Origin: Massospora cicadina
Taxonomy: Eukaryota; Entomophthoromycota; Entomophthoromycetes; Entomophthorales; Entomophthoraceae
Direction of reading: 5' to 3'
Length of the DNA stretch: 64,000 bases
Assembly (NCBI GenBank): GCA_022478985.1
Contig: JAKSZP010006703.1
Location: forward strand, 113,653-177,652
In this document: positions 1-10,897 of the stretch, one piece after another
How positions within the stretch are numbered: position 1 is the stretch's first letter
Layout: each line of letters starts with the position of its first letter
The notes under the pieces: generated by a model
What the model saw: the letters and a program-made list of their open reading frames with translations, nothing else
What the model was told of the DNA's origin: nothing
The model's database searches: none
Made by a program: the position numbers and the translations under genes

Positions 1-1480
1 TGAAGAGGGACTGCTGTGACCCCAAGGGTTACTCACTAGCTAATCCGTAGCATTTTTCTCCTGACTCACCGCTGACTACACCTTTCCCCACTGTCCCAGG
101 CTGTTCAGCAAAATGTTCAATGATTATTCACTCTACTTTAACTGAGTAGCACCAGCACCAACCACCTTGCACCTCCTGTTGAAGTGCTTCATACTAAATT
201 TTGCAACTTGCGACAAGATTTTTGATTGGAGTCCGGTTTACACTCCATTGTTTGAAGCCATGAGAAAACGTCCTCCACTGTGCTTTGCATTCTTGAGTTC
301 CTATGTCCAGTGTCACGCGCTTGTAAGCTGGCGTCATCTACTTGATTAATGAGGGCGGCTCACTCTTGCACCAGCTCCACATTGGCCCAATAAGGGGTAT
401 CCAATTGCACACATATATCCGCATATTCTACTGTCTCAATGAACAGAAGGGTAATTGCCTGGCTACAATCCGCCTGATTAACACTTTTCAATTGTGTAAC
501 CTGACTCAGCAACTGACAATATTCTGTGGATGCCAAAAAAGAGATGAGGATATGGTTAGTCATTTGCTGATTACTCTACTCAATGCAAAGTTGACTAATT
601 TCAGCTGCCACAGAGTCATTGTGATCCGTTATCCACCGCTCTGTCAGAGCAACCTATCTCTAACATGAGCTAATGTTGCTTTAATTGCTTCTGCCCAATC
701 TGCCAGTTCTGTCATAAACTGCTAAGTGTTACTCCTAATGTGGTGACATCCCAAATCCATTCTGCCGAGAGGCCACACTGATCCAACAGTTCCCCTATCA
801 CTTGAGGTAATTCCTGATTCAGCTGTGGAACCAAAACGTCCAAACGACGATGGAAATACACAACACAGTGGTTCACATGTACCAGTTCCTCATGAACTAA
901 AATAGAGTGATCAAGGCATATGAGTAGAAGGATAGTATTGATCTGATGAACTTGGATGACCTGCATGACGTCCCCAATATCAATGTTGTGGCGGGCCAGC
1001 ACACGCAGTAGCTGGAAGATTGATGGATGCATGGGCACAACTAAATATTCTTTGGTTCCATGGGTACTAAGCTGATGAGACAGTCCCAGGGTAGTTGCAT
1101 TAAGATAGGACATATAAAACGCATAGCAGTTTCTTCCTAGTCCTGTTGATTGTAAAATAAGCTCATAGCATGCTCCCCCACCTCACTTTCATAAAGTCAA
1201 TACCCCACAGAAGTCATTCTATAATGCCCCGCAGCTACTGGGGGGTTACATTTGTAGAGATACCTTATTGATCCGCAGCCAACTCAGGATAAGTTCCTAA
1301 CTGTAAATCGATCATAGAATCTTCATGACCTGGCTCCATCACCTTAAAAAGTGCCAGTTTATAGTGGGATGCTTTCCTAGCTTCCTCAGATATAAAGCGT
1401 GAAATACAATCAGGTTTAGGCGTAATAAGTGAGGGCTCGCCATGTTACCTAGTGCTGATAATCTAAAGATGACCAGTGGT
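1..1480 (-). pseudogene. gag-side coding remnant of a minus-strand LTR element
   Basis: Minus-strand reading is open from 1,113 to 712 (about 134 codons) and again from about 1,435 to 1,268, where it includes KVMEPGHEDSMIDLQLGTY. Frames shift between these blocks. The segment lies directly downstream, on the minus strand, of a primer-binding site and an LTR end, which is where gag sits. I see no capsid or zinc-knuckle signature, so gag is inferred from position only. The upstream LTR was cut when element A inserted at 1,633. It could also be leader sequence with chance ORFs. Confidence 0.35.
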
Positions 1481-1497
1481 CCCCTGTATGAGCACCA
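1481..1497 (-). promoter_or_regulatory. Primer-binding site of a minus-strand LTR element
   Basis: On the minus strand the sequence reads TGGTGCTCATACAGGGG, one base after an LTR end in ...ATTACA. It begins with TGG, as expected for pairing with a tRNA 3' CCA. It resembles the equivalent sites at 2,465 (TGGTGCTCACTACAAGGG) and 23,900 (minus, TAGTGCCCAACACAGGG). Confidence 0.5.
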
Positions 1498-1498
1498 C

Positions 1499-1632
1499 TG
1501 TAATTTTTCAGCATAATAGGTTCAATTCCGCCAAGCTAGCTTGCATAGAGCATTAGCCACTGAACAACCAAAATGGACAACATATAGATTGCTAACTCCT
1601 GATAAGACCTGAAAGATATAATAAATGGAGCA
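1499..1632 (-). repeat. LTR end, cut by insertion of element A
   Basis: The plus strand starts with TG at 1,499, so the minus-strand LTR ends in CA, and the primer-binding site follows. The LTR stops at 1,632, at the GAGCA target duplication of element A. Its continuation should lie from 15,173 onwards. It is a partial LTR, and no second copy was found in the window. Confidence 0.45.
1628..1632. repeat. Target-site duplication GAGCA, left copy
   Basis: GAGCA lies immediately left of the 5' LTR of element A and recurs at 15,168-15,172, immediately right of the 3' LTR. A 5-bp duplication is typical of Ty3-type integrases. It ties the two LTRs to one insertion 13.5 kb long. Confidence 0.85.
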
Positions 1633-2462
1633 TGTGGGAATTTATATGACCACATTATCCAGCTTGTGATTTATCTAAGCTTTAATTAATTTACAATAAT
1701 TGGTTCATTTATTCAATTTAGCTTATTGATTAAGCTTTGAGACTTTGATCATTTAATCCATCTCACCAGCAATAATCACCAATTAAAATGGTTAATAGTA
1801 ATTCTCATAGGATCAGATCCAATGATAATTACAGTTAAAATTTCATCAGAGATCGTTGCTGACAATTTTGAGATAAGTAAATTAACTTGAAATGGATAAT
1901 TACTCATGGGAAATCGTCAGGTCTGATAGCCAACATGTGAATAGCAATTTAATTATGCTATTCCTCATGAATATCAGCTGGAGTATTCCCTGCAATTAAA
2001 CTAATATCCCTTTTCTGTCAGCTAGGCATGCCAAGATATCCCTTTTCAGCTAGGTGTGCTGAGAACCTTGTAGATATTCCTTTTCTGTCAGCTAGGTGTG
2101 CCGAGAACCTTGTGGTTACCATTAGTACCCCATATTCCATGTTCTTCCTCATTTTTACCCTATAAATATTCCCTCTCTCTACAAATAAAAAACACCTTAG
2201 TACTGTGAATAATTTATTGTTTACTTTGTAGATTGGTTACTTCAAAGTAAAGTTGTGAAGAAGTCTTCCATCTAAGTGTCAATGCCAGAGTGAGGCCAAA
2301 GTCACTTAAATCATTTTATATTGCCAGAGTAGGGCTGAAGCTACCCAATTACCCAAACTCGACTAGGCTGATTGTCTTCATAAAATTAGCAAATTTGTGT
2401 TTATTCCCAGAAACGATAGTTAAGCAAACTTGTGCACCAGTAGAAACCCTGCAGTTTTTACA
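1633..2462 (+). repeat. 5' LTR of element A
   Basis: Starts TGTGGGAATTTATATGACC and ends CAGTTTTTACA, matching 14,340-15,167 along its whole length with scattered substitutions. It contains a TATA-like TATAAATA at 2,161 followed by AATAAA at 2,184, a plausible promoter and polyadenylation pair. At about 2,010-2,120 a short unit around CTGTCAGCTAGGTGTGCC occurs three times in a row. Confidence 0.92.
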
Positions 2463-2464
2463 TG

Positions 2465-2482
2465 TGGTGCTCACTACAAGGG
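2465..2482 (+). promoter_or_regulatory. Primer-binding site of element A
   Basis: TGGTGCTCACTACAAGGG starts two bases after the 5' LTR. Such a site pairs with the 3' end of a host tRNA to start minus-strand DNA. Related sites at 1,497 and 23,900 (both minus) suggest that several Ty3 elements here use the same primer tRNA. I cannot name the tRNA. Confidence 0.65.
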
Positions 2483-3191
2483 CTGAGTTGAGCTTATAAG
2501 AACTTAATAATGCCATATTATCTGACTAATATGGAACATTGAAGAAATAAAGAAATAGGGTCATCAGCAGACCACCAAGGAAATATCCAACTAGAGGATG
2601 GAATGCTGGTGGATCCTCAATACATCCGTCTATCAATGATTGGAATAAATGAGTTCGTTGTAATGATTTATGAACCACCTTTATAGCAAATCTGAGATAA
2701 TATACCCAGCATCAGTGATATCCTAATGAGTGATTCCAAATTTTGCTGACCAATACATTAGACAAAGCTGTGGATTATTCCACCACACTACCAATTAGGA
2801 AGAGCGAAGATGACACTTCAAAAACTTCCTTATTATGAAAAACTCAAACATTAATAGGGTCTTGTGGAGCGTTGGTAATATTGGCGATAATATTTTTAAA
2901 TATTTACAGCTGACTACCTAAAACATGATAGCCATCCAAGTATGGCAGTAGGCAGTGATCGCCAATCTTGTTGAGTATACTCAAAATAACTGCGTACAAC
3001 AGCAGGCGCTGATGTGACAATTAGATGTCAGTTTTAAGCAGATTTGCACTGGTTTAGATTCCACATCACAGTGTGTCCACCAATCAAACAACCAAATCAA
3101 GCATCTGGTAGCCAAATTAAATACAAAACTTTGGGGAATAGTTGAGGAGATCATCAACCAAATTGGGTTCAACTACCAATGGAAACATGAT
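2483..3191 (+). other. Leader of element A, no gene seen
   Basis: Region between primer site and gag. No open reading frame of note and no recognisable motif; presumed 5' untranslated leader and decayed gag start. Confidence 0.5.
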
Positions 3192-4640
3192 GTGGGTAAT
3201 CATTGCCAATTAGCTGAACCAAATAGCACTGATTTGATTCGAGCTCAGGAGGCAGCTGTGCCAATGGCTGCAGCCAACACCAAAACTCACACAGTCTTGC
3301 TCAATGTTGTTAAAGGAAAACATGAAATTAAGAAATCGTCAATGATATGGAAAGAAAATTTGAATGACTCAATGAAGAGATGAGAGCTGATAATGATAAG
3401 CTTTGCACGGAAATAGAAATATTCAACAAGAACGCTTTAGAATTGGCAACTCAATCTGAGTTAGATTCATTGAAACTTAAAGTCATTAAATTAAATGATG
3501 AAATGTCCAAGTATAAAAAAGAGAACCGAGAAATGTATGAGCATTTATTCCATGTCCAAAACTGAGAGGGCAAGTTGTAGAAAGAAGTCAAAACTCTGAT
3601 AGCAATTTTATAAGAAGAAATAGATAAGAATTGTCAACTTTGAGAAAATGACTGAAAATGCTTGGCTTGAGAAGATAAAATCCTGAGATGATTGGATAAC
3701 CTCAAAAACTCTAAGTGTACTTGTTCACAGGATGAGTAACATGATGAAAATTTGTTCTGGGAGGAATTGACATCCATTGAAGCAGAAGTATCGCCAACAG
3801 CATTGTTCAATCTGTTCAGGAAATGCCCCCAACCTTTGCGGCACTTCCTGAAGTAACACCCAAAGCAACTCCAATGTCTGGTCAAATCCCGATTAGAAGT
3901 GCTAGTCTGATTATTGTTGAAGATTTCAGTAGTACTCCAAAGTTGCCTGTTTTTCATCAGGATATTGCACCTGCCTTCTTATGGTTATTTAAAATGACAG
4001 TGTAAAGTTATAGTGAATGACAAAAAGCTGTCACGGTCATGAATTGTCTGGATGCTTCATGCCAAAACCTAGTTTTGCCTTACCTTCATGGGGAGAACTG
4101 GAGTTACAAGGAGGTGAAGGAGGCAATTCTGACCGAATTTGGTAGTCCAGATAAGATGGCAGCAAAAAAAATAAGAATTCATGGGCATTCAATTTAAAAG
4201 GGTGAAACCGTGGGTGCATTTGCTGATCATTTCTATGAGGAAGCTCAGATCCTCAATGGGGCCAATATGATGACCAATTTTCACGGAAGAACTGTGATGC
4301 AAAACGCGTTGCGCCCTCATCAAGTTTTACAACAAATGATGTCCTCCACTTTGACTAGTAAATACAACATTGCTCAAATGGTAGAACAACTAAGAGTTTT
4401 ATCAGCAACGTTTGACACACCAAATTGTACATATAATCTGAATAACCAGTCAAACAATAAAAAGGATCATGATGATTCCCCAACAAATCAAGAGATTTCA
4501 ACAATCGTGGAAATCAAGATAAACTGAATGAAGGAGCTAAACCATTCAAGCCTCGTTTAGTGTGCAATAAGTCTGGACAGCCTGGGCACTTCACCAATAA
4601 CTGTGGACAACGCAAACCAAAGGATCAGGTTAACTTATTC
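3192..4640 (+). pseudogene. gag: gag of element A (capsid and zinc knuckle)
   Basis: Broken across frames. The first part (3,192-3,565) is Lys/Glu-rich and looks like coiled coil. The capsid-type core lies at about 4,050-4,420, with WSYKEVKEAILTEFGS and GAFADHFYEEAQIL, which match the retrotransposon gag pattern. A nucleocapsid knuckle at 4,563-4,604 reads CNKSGQPGHFTNNC, a CX2CX4HX4C motif whose second Cys is Ser. The product would package element RNA in virus-like particles. In-frame stops and shifts make this copy inactive. Confidence 0.8.
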
Positions 4641-4699
4641 CAGCTTAATGATAAACAGGAAACTTCCGATGGGGAGGGAAAAGATCATGTGGTCTAGAT

Positions 4700-5640
4700 G
4701 TGGAACTGTCTAGAACCACAGGTAACCAAGCTCCCCCAGATAAATCAGATAGTTTGGACAAGTCAGATTTATATGTGGATGATCCTGAATTAGATCACTT
4801 TCATCAGATTGTGTACCAAGATGTAAACATAATAACAAGATTGAAATCGAAGGAGATTGCCCCCAAAATTATACAGGTGGTAGCTCAGCCATATGCCCGA
4901 CAGATAAAGGAGAAGGTCCAAAACGCTGAAGATGAGATGGACTTATTGAATACCAAGTTAGATGGAGTTAATGTATCAATTCCAATTGGTACAATTCAAT
5001 AAACGTTCCCTGATATATCAGCACAATTAATCATACCTTGGATTCAGCCAATGAATCTGCTATACATGCAGTAAACAATAGCTTCTCTTATTTTTCTGAG
5101 TGCATGTACACACATATTTTGGTGAACCAAATCCCCATCAGAGCAATAATTGACGGTTGAGCGCCGATTAATATAGTATCGATCAGATTAGTAAAGAAAT
5201 TAAAGGCCAAACTGAATTTGGAGCATCAGAAGCAGTATGGGACGGCAGGCCCTGACTCTACAACTTCCTGTGGGGCTTATAGCGCTCTACCGCTACAGTT
5301 TGGATCATTTGTCATATCAGCTCCAGTGATTTGTTTTAGCTAACCAAAATTATGACATACTCATTGGCACTGACTTCATGCGAAAGTATGGGGTCAAATG
5401 TGACTTTGAGGAAGACACTTTGACGATTCTGGGGCAGACGTTGCCACTGGTATATCAATGTGAGGGAAAGCACCCATTAGTAGAAGGAAAAATTTCATCA
5501 ACTTAGTCTATAAGGATGGACTAATACCTATTGGTTACAAATTAGTCAGAAGAAAAGCCCAGAAATTACCTAAATATGTAAACAAAAATTATGGGATCCC
5601 GATCTGTTCTAAAGAATTTGTCATAATTTAGCTGGGAATG
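4700..5640 (+). pseudogene. Aspartic protease region of element A pol
   Basis: An acidic linker is open at 4,700-5,002. The protease follows, with the active-site region IIDG*AP at about 5,145-5,170, in which one codon is TGA, and the downstream YDILIGTDFM strand at about 5,350-5,385, the usual I[LI]G.DF signature of Ty3 proteases. Family role: cleaves the Gag-Pol precursor. The stop in the catalytic loop and others make it non-functional. Confidence 0.7.
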
Positions 5641-6960
5641 CAACAAATTGTGGTGACTGGACTGACCTTGGAGATCCCAGAGCAGTTATATTCAGAAATC
5701 AAAGCTCCTTGGCAACAATCAAGGATTGAACATTGGGTAGCCCTAGGAATTTTAATCCCTGGTCATGAGGAGATTTGGGTCCTTTTAGCCAATCTGGGAA
5801 AATCTCCAATAAAGTTCAAATGACACCATGTGGTTGCATTTTCCCAACTAAAACTGGTATTGAAGATTTGTTCCTTCCACGTATTTAGTAAATTGGACAA
5901 ATTGGGACTTCCAAAAGAAACTGACAGGAATATTCATATGCTAATCAAATGGGATCAGTTAACCGGATTAACGGAAGACCAGAAAAATGAAGTTCTAGCC
6001 TTATTCAAGAAATACCAAGTTATTTTTGTGCAGGATGATCATGATCTTGGATGTGCAAAGGATGTTTTGCACTGAGTCAATACTGGAGATAATGGGCCGA
6101 TTCAATTGAGGCCTATTCGATGGTCTAGGTGGAAGAGGCAGTTGTTGCCAAAGAAATTGTGAAACTCTTGGAGCATGGAATGCTCGTACCATCATCCAGC
6201 CTATGGGTGAGTCCTATATTAATAGTTAAGAAGAAAGATGGTTTGAATCGAGTCATAATAGATTACTGACAGTTAAATAAAATTATGAAAAAGGACTTGT
6301 ACCCCCTGCCTAGGATCAATGACGCGCTGGACCAGTTAGGAGGAGCCAAGTTTTTCTCCGCCATGTTCTTAATCTCCAGATATTGGCAGATAGATATGCC
6401 CCCAGAAGACCAAGAGAAGTGTGCTATTATCACAGCACAGGGGTTGTATCACTGACGAGGATGCCTTAAGGCTTATGCAACGCCCCCTCAACATTTCAAT
6501 GGGCTATGGACATGATTCTGTTTGGATCTGAAGCTGTCCTGTGTACTGGTTTATCTGGATGAAATTAATGTATTCAGCCGAATGTTTACTAATTATCTAC
6601 AACATCTTGAGGAAGTATTCAAGTGACTGGCTTTAGTGAATCTCAAAATCAAGCCAAAAAATGCCATTTCTTTAATGATGAATTAGAATACTTAGGATTC
6701 TTAATTAATGCTGAGGGACTTAAGCCCCAAGTCCAAAAGATAGAAGCAATTAATCAGATGTCAGTCCCCAAGAGCGTATGTAATATTCAAGTTTTCCTCA
6801 GAATGATTGGCTATTATCTCCAATTCATTAAGGATTTCACAAATATAGCCAAGCCGCTTTTCCACCTATTGAAAGATCTAAAGAAGGGATTCATCTGGAG
6901 TGATGAGGCTCAACTTGCATTTGATGCATTAAGGAAATACTTGACAACGAGTCCAATTTA
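5641..6960 (+). pseudogene. Reverse transcriptase of element A
   Basis: The order of RT motifs is visible: YPLPRINDALDQLGGAKFFS (palm motif A area) at about 6,300, the active-site block VYLDEINVFS at 6,549-6,578, then ECKFF-like KKCHFFNDELEYLGFLI and a thumb ending in FIWSDEAQLAFDALR before 6,960. The usual YLDD reads YLDE at 6,552-6,563, a change at a catalytic Asp if real. Stops and shifts occur before and after. The frame 6,623-6,961 is the longest intact block (113 codons). Confidence 0.85.
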
Positions 6961-7345
6961 AAATACCCAAATTTTTATAAGCTGTTATTATTCAATTGGA
7001 TGTGTTGCTGACAGCAGTAGTAGCCATCCTTAGCCAAGTGGATGATAAGGGGGATGAACACCATGTAGCATATGTCAGCTGAACACTATTTAAGGCCGAG
7101 AGGAACTATACAGTTACAGAGTGAGAGTGTCTTGCAGTTATTAATGCCTGTAAGCAGTTTTGAGTCTATATCCATGGAATGCACTTCAAGGTTGTGACTG
7201 ACCATGCCTGTCTCCTATGGCTTCATAACCTTAAAGAACCAGAAGGGAGATTGGCGCGGTGGGCTTTGAAGTTACAAGCCTATGACTTTGAGATAGAATA
7301 TTAGGCTGGAGATAAGAATTAGAACGCTGATGGTCTGTCTAGGTT
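6961..7345 (+). pseudogene. RNase H domain of element A
   Basis: Reads IIQLDVLLTAVVAILSQVDD, then AYVS, NYTVTE.ECLAVINACKQF and the C-terminal VVTDHACLLWLHNLKEPEGR and NADGLSRLP. These are the standard steps of Ty3 RNase H. Several Trp/Gln/Glu codons are stops (TGA or TAG). Sits directly between RT and integrase as expected. Confidence 0.82.
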
Positions 7346-7453
7346 GCCAACCATTTTTGCTTTGCAAGATCGTGCTGATGATCTATTTGAGAGAATGATC
7401 TGTGGGGAATTGCAGGAAGAGCCAACCAAAATTAAAAAGGGTTAAAGAAGGCA

Positions 7454-8276
7454 ATGGAAAATACTGATCTTGTTAATGGACAATTATTCAAAATAACTTA
7501 CAAAAAGAGGCTTTTATTTCTGAAACCATTGGAATGCACTGAGATAATTTGGGCCACCCACAAGGTCATTGGACATGGGTGGGTCAAAGAAGATGCTGAA
7601 CATCTCCAGCAATACTACTATTGGGAGTCACTGAATTTTGATGTTACTGATTATATTACCTGTTGCGTGGAATGTCAGATCCATAAGCCCCATAAAACTG
7701 TGACAAATTACCAATTAGTGAAGCCAGGGTTTGCTTGGCACATGGTTTCAATTGACGTTATGGGACCAAAAGAGTGCAAGTACAGGCATTGTACATTACA
7801 TAATAGTAGTGATTGACCACCTTATGAGGTGGGTTGAAACCCAAGCCTTATGTCGAGCAGATGCCTTAAGTACTGCCGAGTTTAACATGGAACAGGTGGT
7901 ATATCGACATGGGTTTCCCCAAGTGTTGCTGAGTGACAACGGGACTAATTTTACCTCATTCATAATTCCACACCTGAATGAACTAATGGGAATTAAGGGG
8001 GTGGACTCTGCACCCTATTGGCCTGAAACAAATGGAGTTGTGGAACGAGTCAAAGGGACAATTGCCTCTATGCTAAGGAAGCTGATCTCAGGTAAAGCGT
8101 CATCTTGGGCGTCTTATCTAAGTTTAGTAACTTTTGCATATAATATCAGTTTCAATTTGGCAATGGGAAAAATGCCATTTGAATTATTTTATGGTCATAG
8201 AGCAGCATTGCCGCCAATTTTCTATTCAGCAGTGGACCCAACTCTGGGGATGAGCGCGGAAAAATATCTATATTGA
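7454..8276 (+). pseudogene. Integrase of element A
   Basis: An N-terminal zinc-binding HHCC module spans about 7,550-7,690 (ATHKVIGH, then CCVECQIHKP). The catalytic core has Asp in VSIDVMGP (about 7,754), Asp in LLSDNGTNFTS (about 7,935) and Glu in TNGVVERVKGT (about 8,043). Spacing between the last two is exactly 35 residues, so the DD35E triad is visible. The core ends in GKMPFELFYGH. A frame change at about 7,800 splits the zinc module from the core. Family role: inserts element cDNA with a 5-bp duplication, matching GAGCA. Confidence 0.88.
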
Positions 8277-8851
8277 CTTGTGAAATTAATAGTGGATCTA
8301 CAATCTCAAGCCTATGATACAACAATCAAGAGAAGGTTTCAGGCTAAAAAAGCTGATGATAAGAGTTGATCCACTATTTGGGAATTTACAATTGGAGATC
8401 AAGTAGCATATTGCGATACTCAGGGTTCAGTCACCAAAAGTGTGACAAACGGGGTCTTTCCACATTGCCACAAAGCAGTTGGGCAAGAGGGCCCATGTGA
8501 GGGCACATAGGCAAGAGATGGCCGCTTTGGTGAGGTCCCGCGTTTGTTGGCTTGAAGAGTGATTTAGATATCCTTGGAACACTGTAAGGATGATGCTCAC
8601 ACTGAGGAGGGCAGTTTGGCCTCCAGAGAGAGCATACAGAGAGGCGACAGCTCTGTTGAAATTCGTGGAATGGTCCATGTTGATTCACATAAAATCCACA
8701 ATTTTCCTTGAAATCTCAAATAAATGATTTCAAAGTTTCAAAATTTTATTTTCAATTTTATATATTTTTATTGTACATATTAGAAGACGAAGTTGTCTTA
8801 AACACCTTTGCTTGGTTTGTTTTATATAAGGGAATGGGGAATATGGGGAAA
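8277..8851 (+). other. Post-integrase region of element A
   Basis: Decayed integrase C-terminus to about 8,560, where IWEFTIGDQVAYCDTQGS resembles the SH3-like tail of Ty3 integrases. Then an AT-rich stretch with no reading frame of note. It ends with the left GGAATATGGGGAAA duplication (8,838-8,851) of half-LINE-A. No chromodomain is seen. Confidence 0.5.
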
Positions 8852-10745
8852 GAAACTTTCTTTTACCGCTTGAAGTCACTTTTGAGAGATTTTAAATTTA
8901 AAGTTTTTTTATCCACAGCCGTCTGCCCAAACCTATTCTTTGATGTCCTTGGCTCCGCCGCCTGCCACCCCAGTGTAAGCAGCAGTGCACCCCCACCTAG
9001 CATTTTCCGCCCTGTGGGCAAGTGTGTTCGGATGGGCTCAAACAGCCCACCCACTGCTTCCAACCATTTTGTCCCCCCACGGGACTAAACGCTCCACCTG
9101 GCGCGCGTTCACCATTCTCGCCCCCATCCTCTTGCCCTCCCTCGCTCTGCCATTCGCTATTGCCCCAGAGTGGACTATGGGCGTTTGTTCCCATATGCTG
9201 ATAAGGCAATTATTGAGCTAGCCACTGCGGCCTTTGCGCCAGCTGGCTTTATAGACTTCCGCCCTTTTAAGGGCTACTTTGACGTTGGGTTCCAATCTGA
9301 GGAGGATGCTGAAGCGGCAGCACAAAATCCTCTAATTTATAAAAAAACCCCATTCCCACAACTCGTACTCGCCTCCCTTCAGACACCACGCTGGTGGTAT
9401 CCTTTGAAAATCTCTTATCCCACCTTCCACACCAGGTTTTGTATGACCAGTTGGTCGTGGGGCTCATGGCTTATGGCACTCAGCTCAACCTCATTTTTGC
9501 CATTCCATCTGGTGCGGAGCGCCTTGCTGCTCCTCGGGCAACAGCCACCATCATACCACACCACCCTACCATAGCCCAAAAATCCCACCCCGCGCTAGTG
9601 TGGCTGCAGCGCCTGATCATTTCTTTTGGGCTTGAGTTGATAATGATAGGCAGATTTGTTCCCTCTGCTTTGGCCTTGACCATGCAAAAAGAGCGTGCCC
9701 TCAGGCCAAGTCCGCTGCTGCGGCTTCTGAGCCTCCCTCTGGAGGTTCAGTATGGGGCGCTTTGCTGCCCCATCTCACCCTCCAATCTTGTTCAGTGGGC
9801 CCACATGGAAAATCAGCCCCCCAAAACCTCCAGCCTCACTCTCCCACCTAAATCTACCCCAGCTAATCAGAGCAATGCTTGGACCACCATTGGCACTGAA
9901 GCAGCTGCCCAATCGCCCAATCCCACCCACCCAAATTTAAACGCCACTATTCCAGTGAACCAAAATCCATGGGATCTATTGGCTGAAACTGACGAATCAG
10001 GTAATGTCCTCATTAGTAAGCATACAGGTCAACCTCTCTGCCAAGGCAATTATGGTCAGGCGGAATTTTCCTTCCTGACTTTGATGAAACCCCTACCCCT
10101 CGTCGTTTCGCTCCTCTGCCCAATACAGCCCCCTTCCAAAGTGATCACCAGCTCACCTTAGCTGCGGTGGCCTCTCCTCATTGCCCAAAACTACGCACCG
10201 CGGTGGCCTAGTCAGTGGCTCAGCTCCAGCATGGCTTGCCCACCCTCTTCATCCCCGCGACTTCCCTGAATCTCCCTGCAGTGACATCTCAAAACTATTC
10301 GAAGATGCTGAAGTTGCTGTTATGAATGTTGCAACGATTGCTTCATTCAACCCTCAGCCAAAATCACCCACCACAGTATCTCCCTTTTCACCCAACTTCC
10401 TGAAGCCTGAAAAGAAGCTGAAGTTCTCCTCGCAGCTTTTGTTGAAACACTTTCCTGTCGTTATCTTGATGCAGAAGTGGAAAACTCCTACTACGCTGAC
10501 CTCAGCCCCCACTATGCAGATGCCCCAACGCCCTGGCTCTCTGCTCTGATCTGGTACTGTAACCAACACCCCTTGATCGAGGTGGGTCTTTCTGAAAACC
10601 AACCCCCGACCCCTCCTCACCCTCTGCCATGGTGGGTTAGCTGTTTCTGCTTCCCACCTGGTTTGTTGTTTTGTTTTGTCATTTTGAGTGTTGTGTTTGG
10701 TACTGTCCATCCCCTGGTCAGCATACCTCAAATAAATTGAATTGA
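8852..10745 (+). mobile_element. Half-LINE-A: ORF1-only non-LTR retroposon
   Basis: A 1,894-bp unit bracketed by a perfect 14-bp duplication GGAATATGGGGAAA (8,838-8,851 and 10,746-10,759). It ends with CCCCTGGTCAGCATACCTC and AATAAAT. It has no RT or endonuclease, only a decayed ORF1-like frame. Length and ends match half-LINE-E (1,895 bp). The long, variable target duplication and AATAAA-type tail indicate target-primed reverse transcription, presumably in trans by a LINE with the same tail such as LINE-D. It sits inside element A, so it is younger than that insertion. Confidence 0.88.
9063..10620 (+). pseudogene. ORF1-like RNA-binding protein of half-LINE-A
   Basis: Three frames together give the family layout. 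The N-terminus matches the MGLSAPPGA start seen in copy B, but its ATG is ACG here. Next come VDYGRLFPYADKAII and FIDFRPFKGYFDVGF (about 9,165-9,300), then TTLVVSFENLLSHLPHQVLY and PSGAERL (about 9,385-9,530). A CX2CX4HX4C zinc knuckle CSLCFGLDHAKRAC lies at 9,657-9,698, followed by a Pro-rich linker and a C-terminal segment with PHYADAPTPWLSALIW (about 10,510-10,560). At least two frameshifts break it. The same layout in LINE-D ORF1 suggests an RNA-binding chaperone. Confidence 0.75.
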
Positions 10746-10759
10746 GGAATATGGGGAAA

Positions 10760-10895
10760 TTGGACCCCGCGGAGTCCGCGGGTGGCAGACTATCCGCGGG
10801 CCTACTTTGAGAATTTTGGTCTCCAATATTCTCATCTAGGCCCATTATAGACCATCTTTCAAGCACCTGTGGCATTATGAAAACTTTTTTGCATA
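10760..10895 (+). other. GC palindrome cluster within element A
   Basis: Between the half-LINE and the mariner. CCCGCGGAGTCCGCGGG (10,766-10,782) is an 8-bp perfect inverted repeat around one base, and a further CCGCGGG follows at about 10,795. This contrasts with the AT-rich surroundings. No reading frame. It belongs to element A between integrase and the 3' LTR. Confidence 0.6.
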
Positions 10896-10897
10896 TA

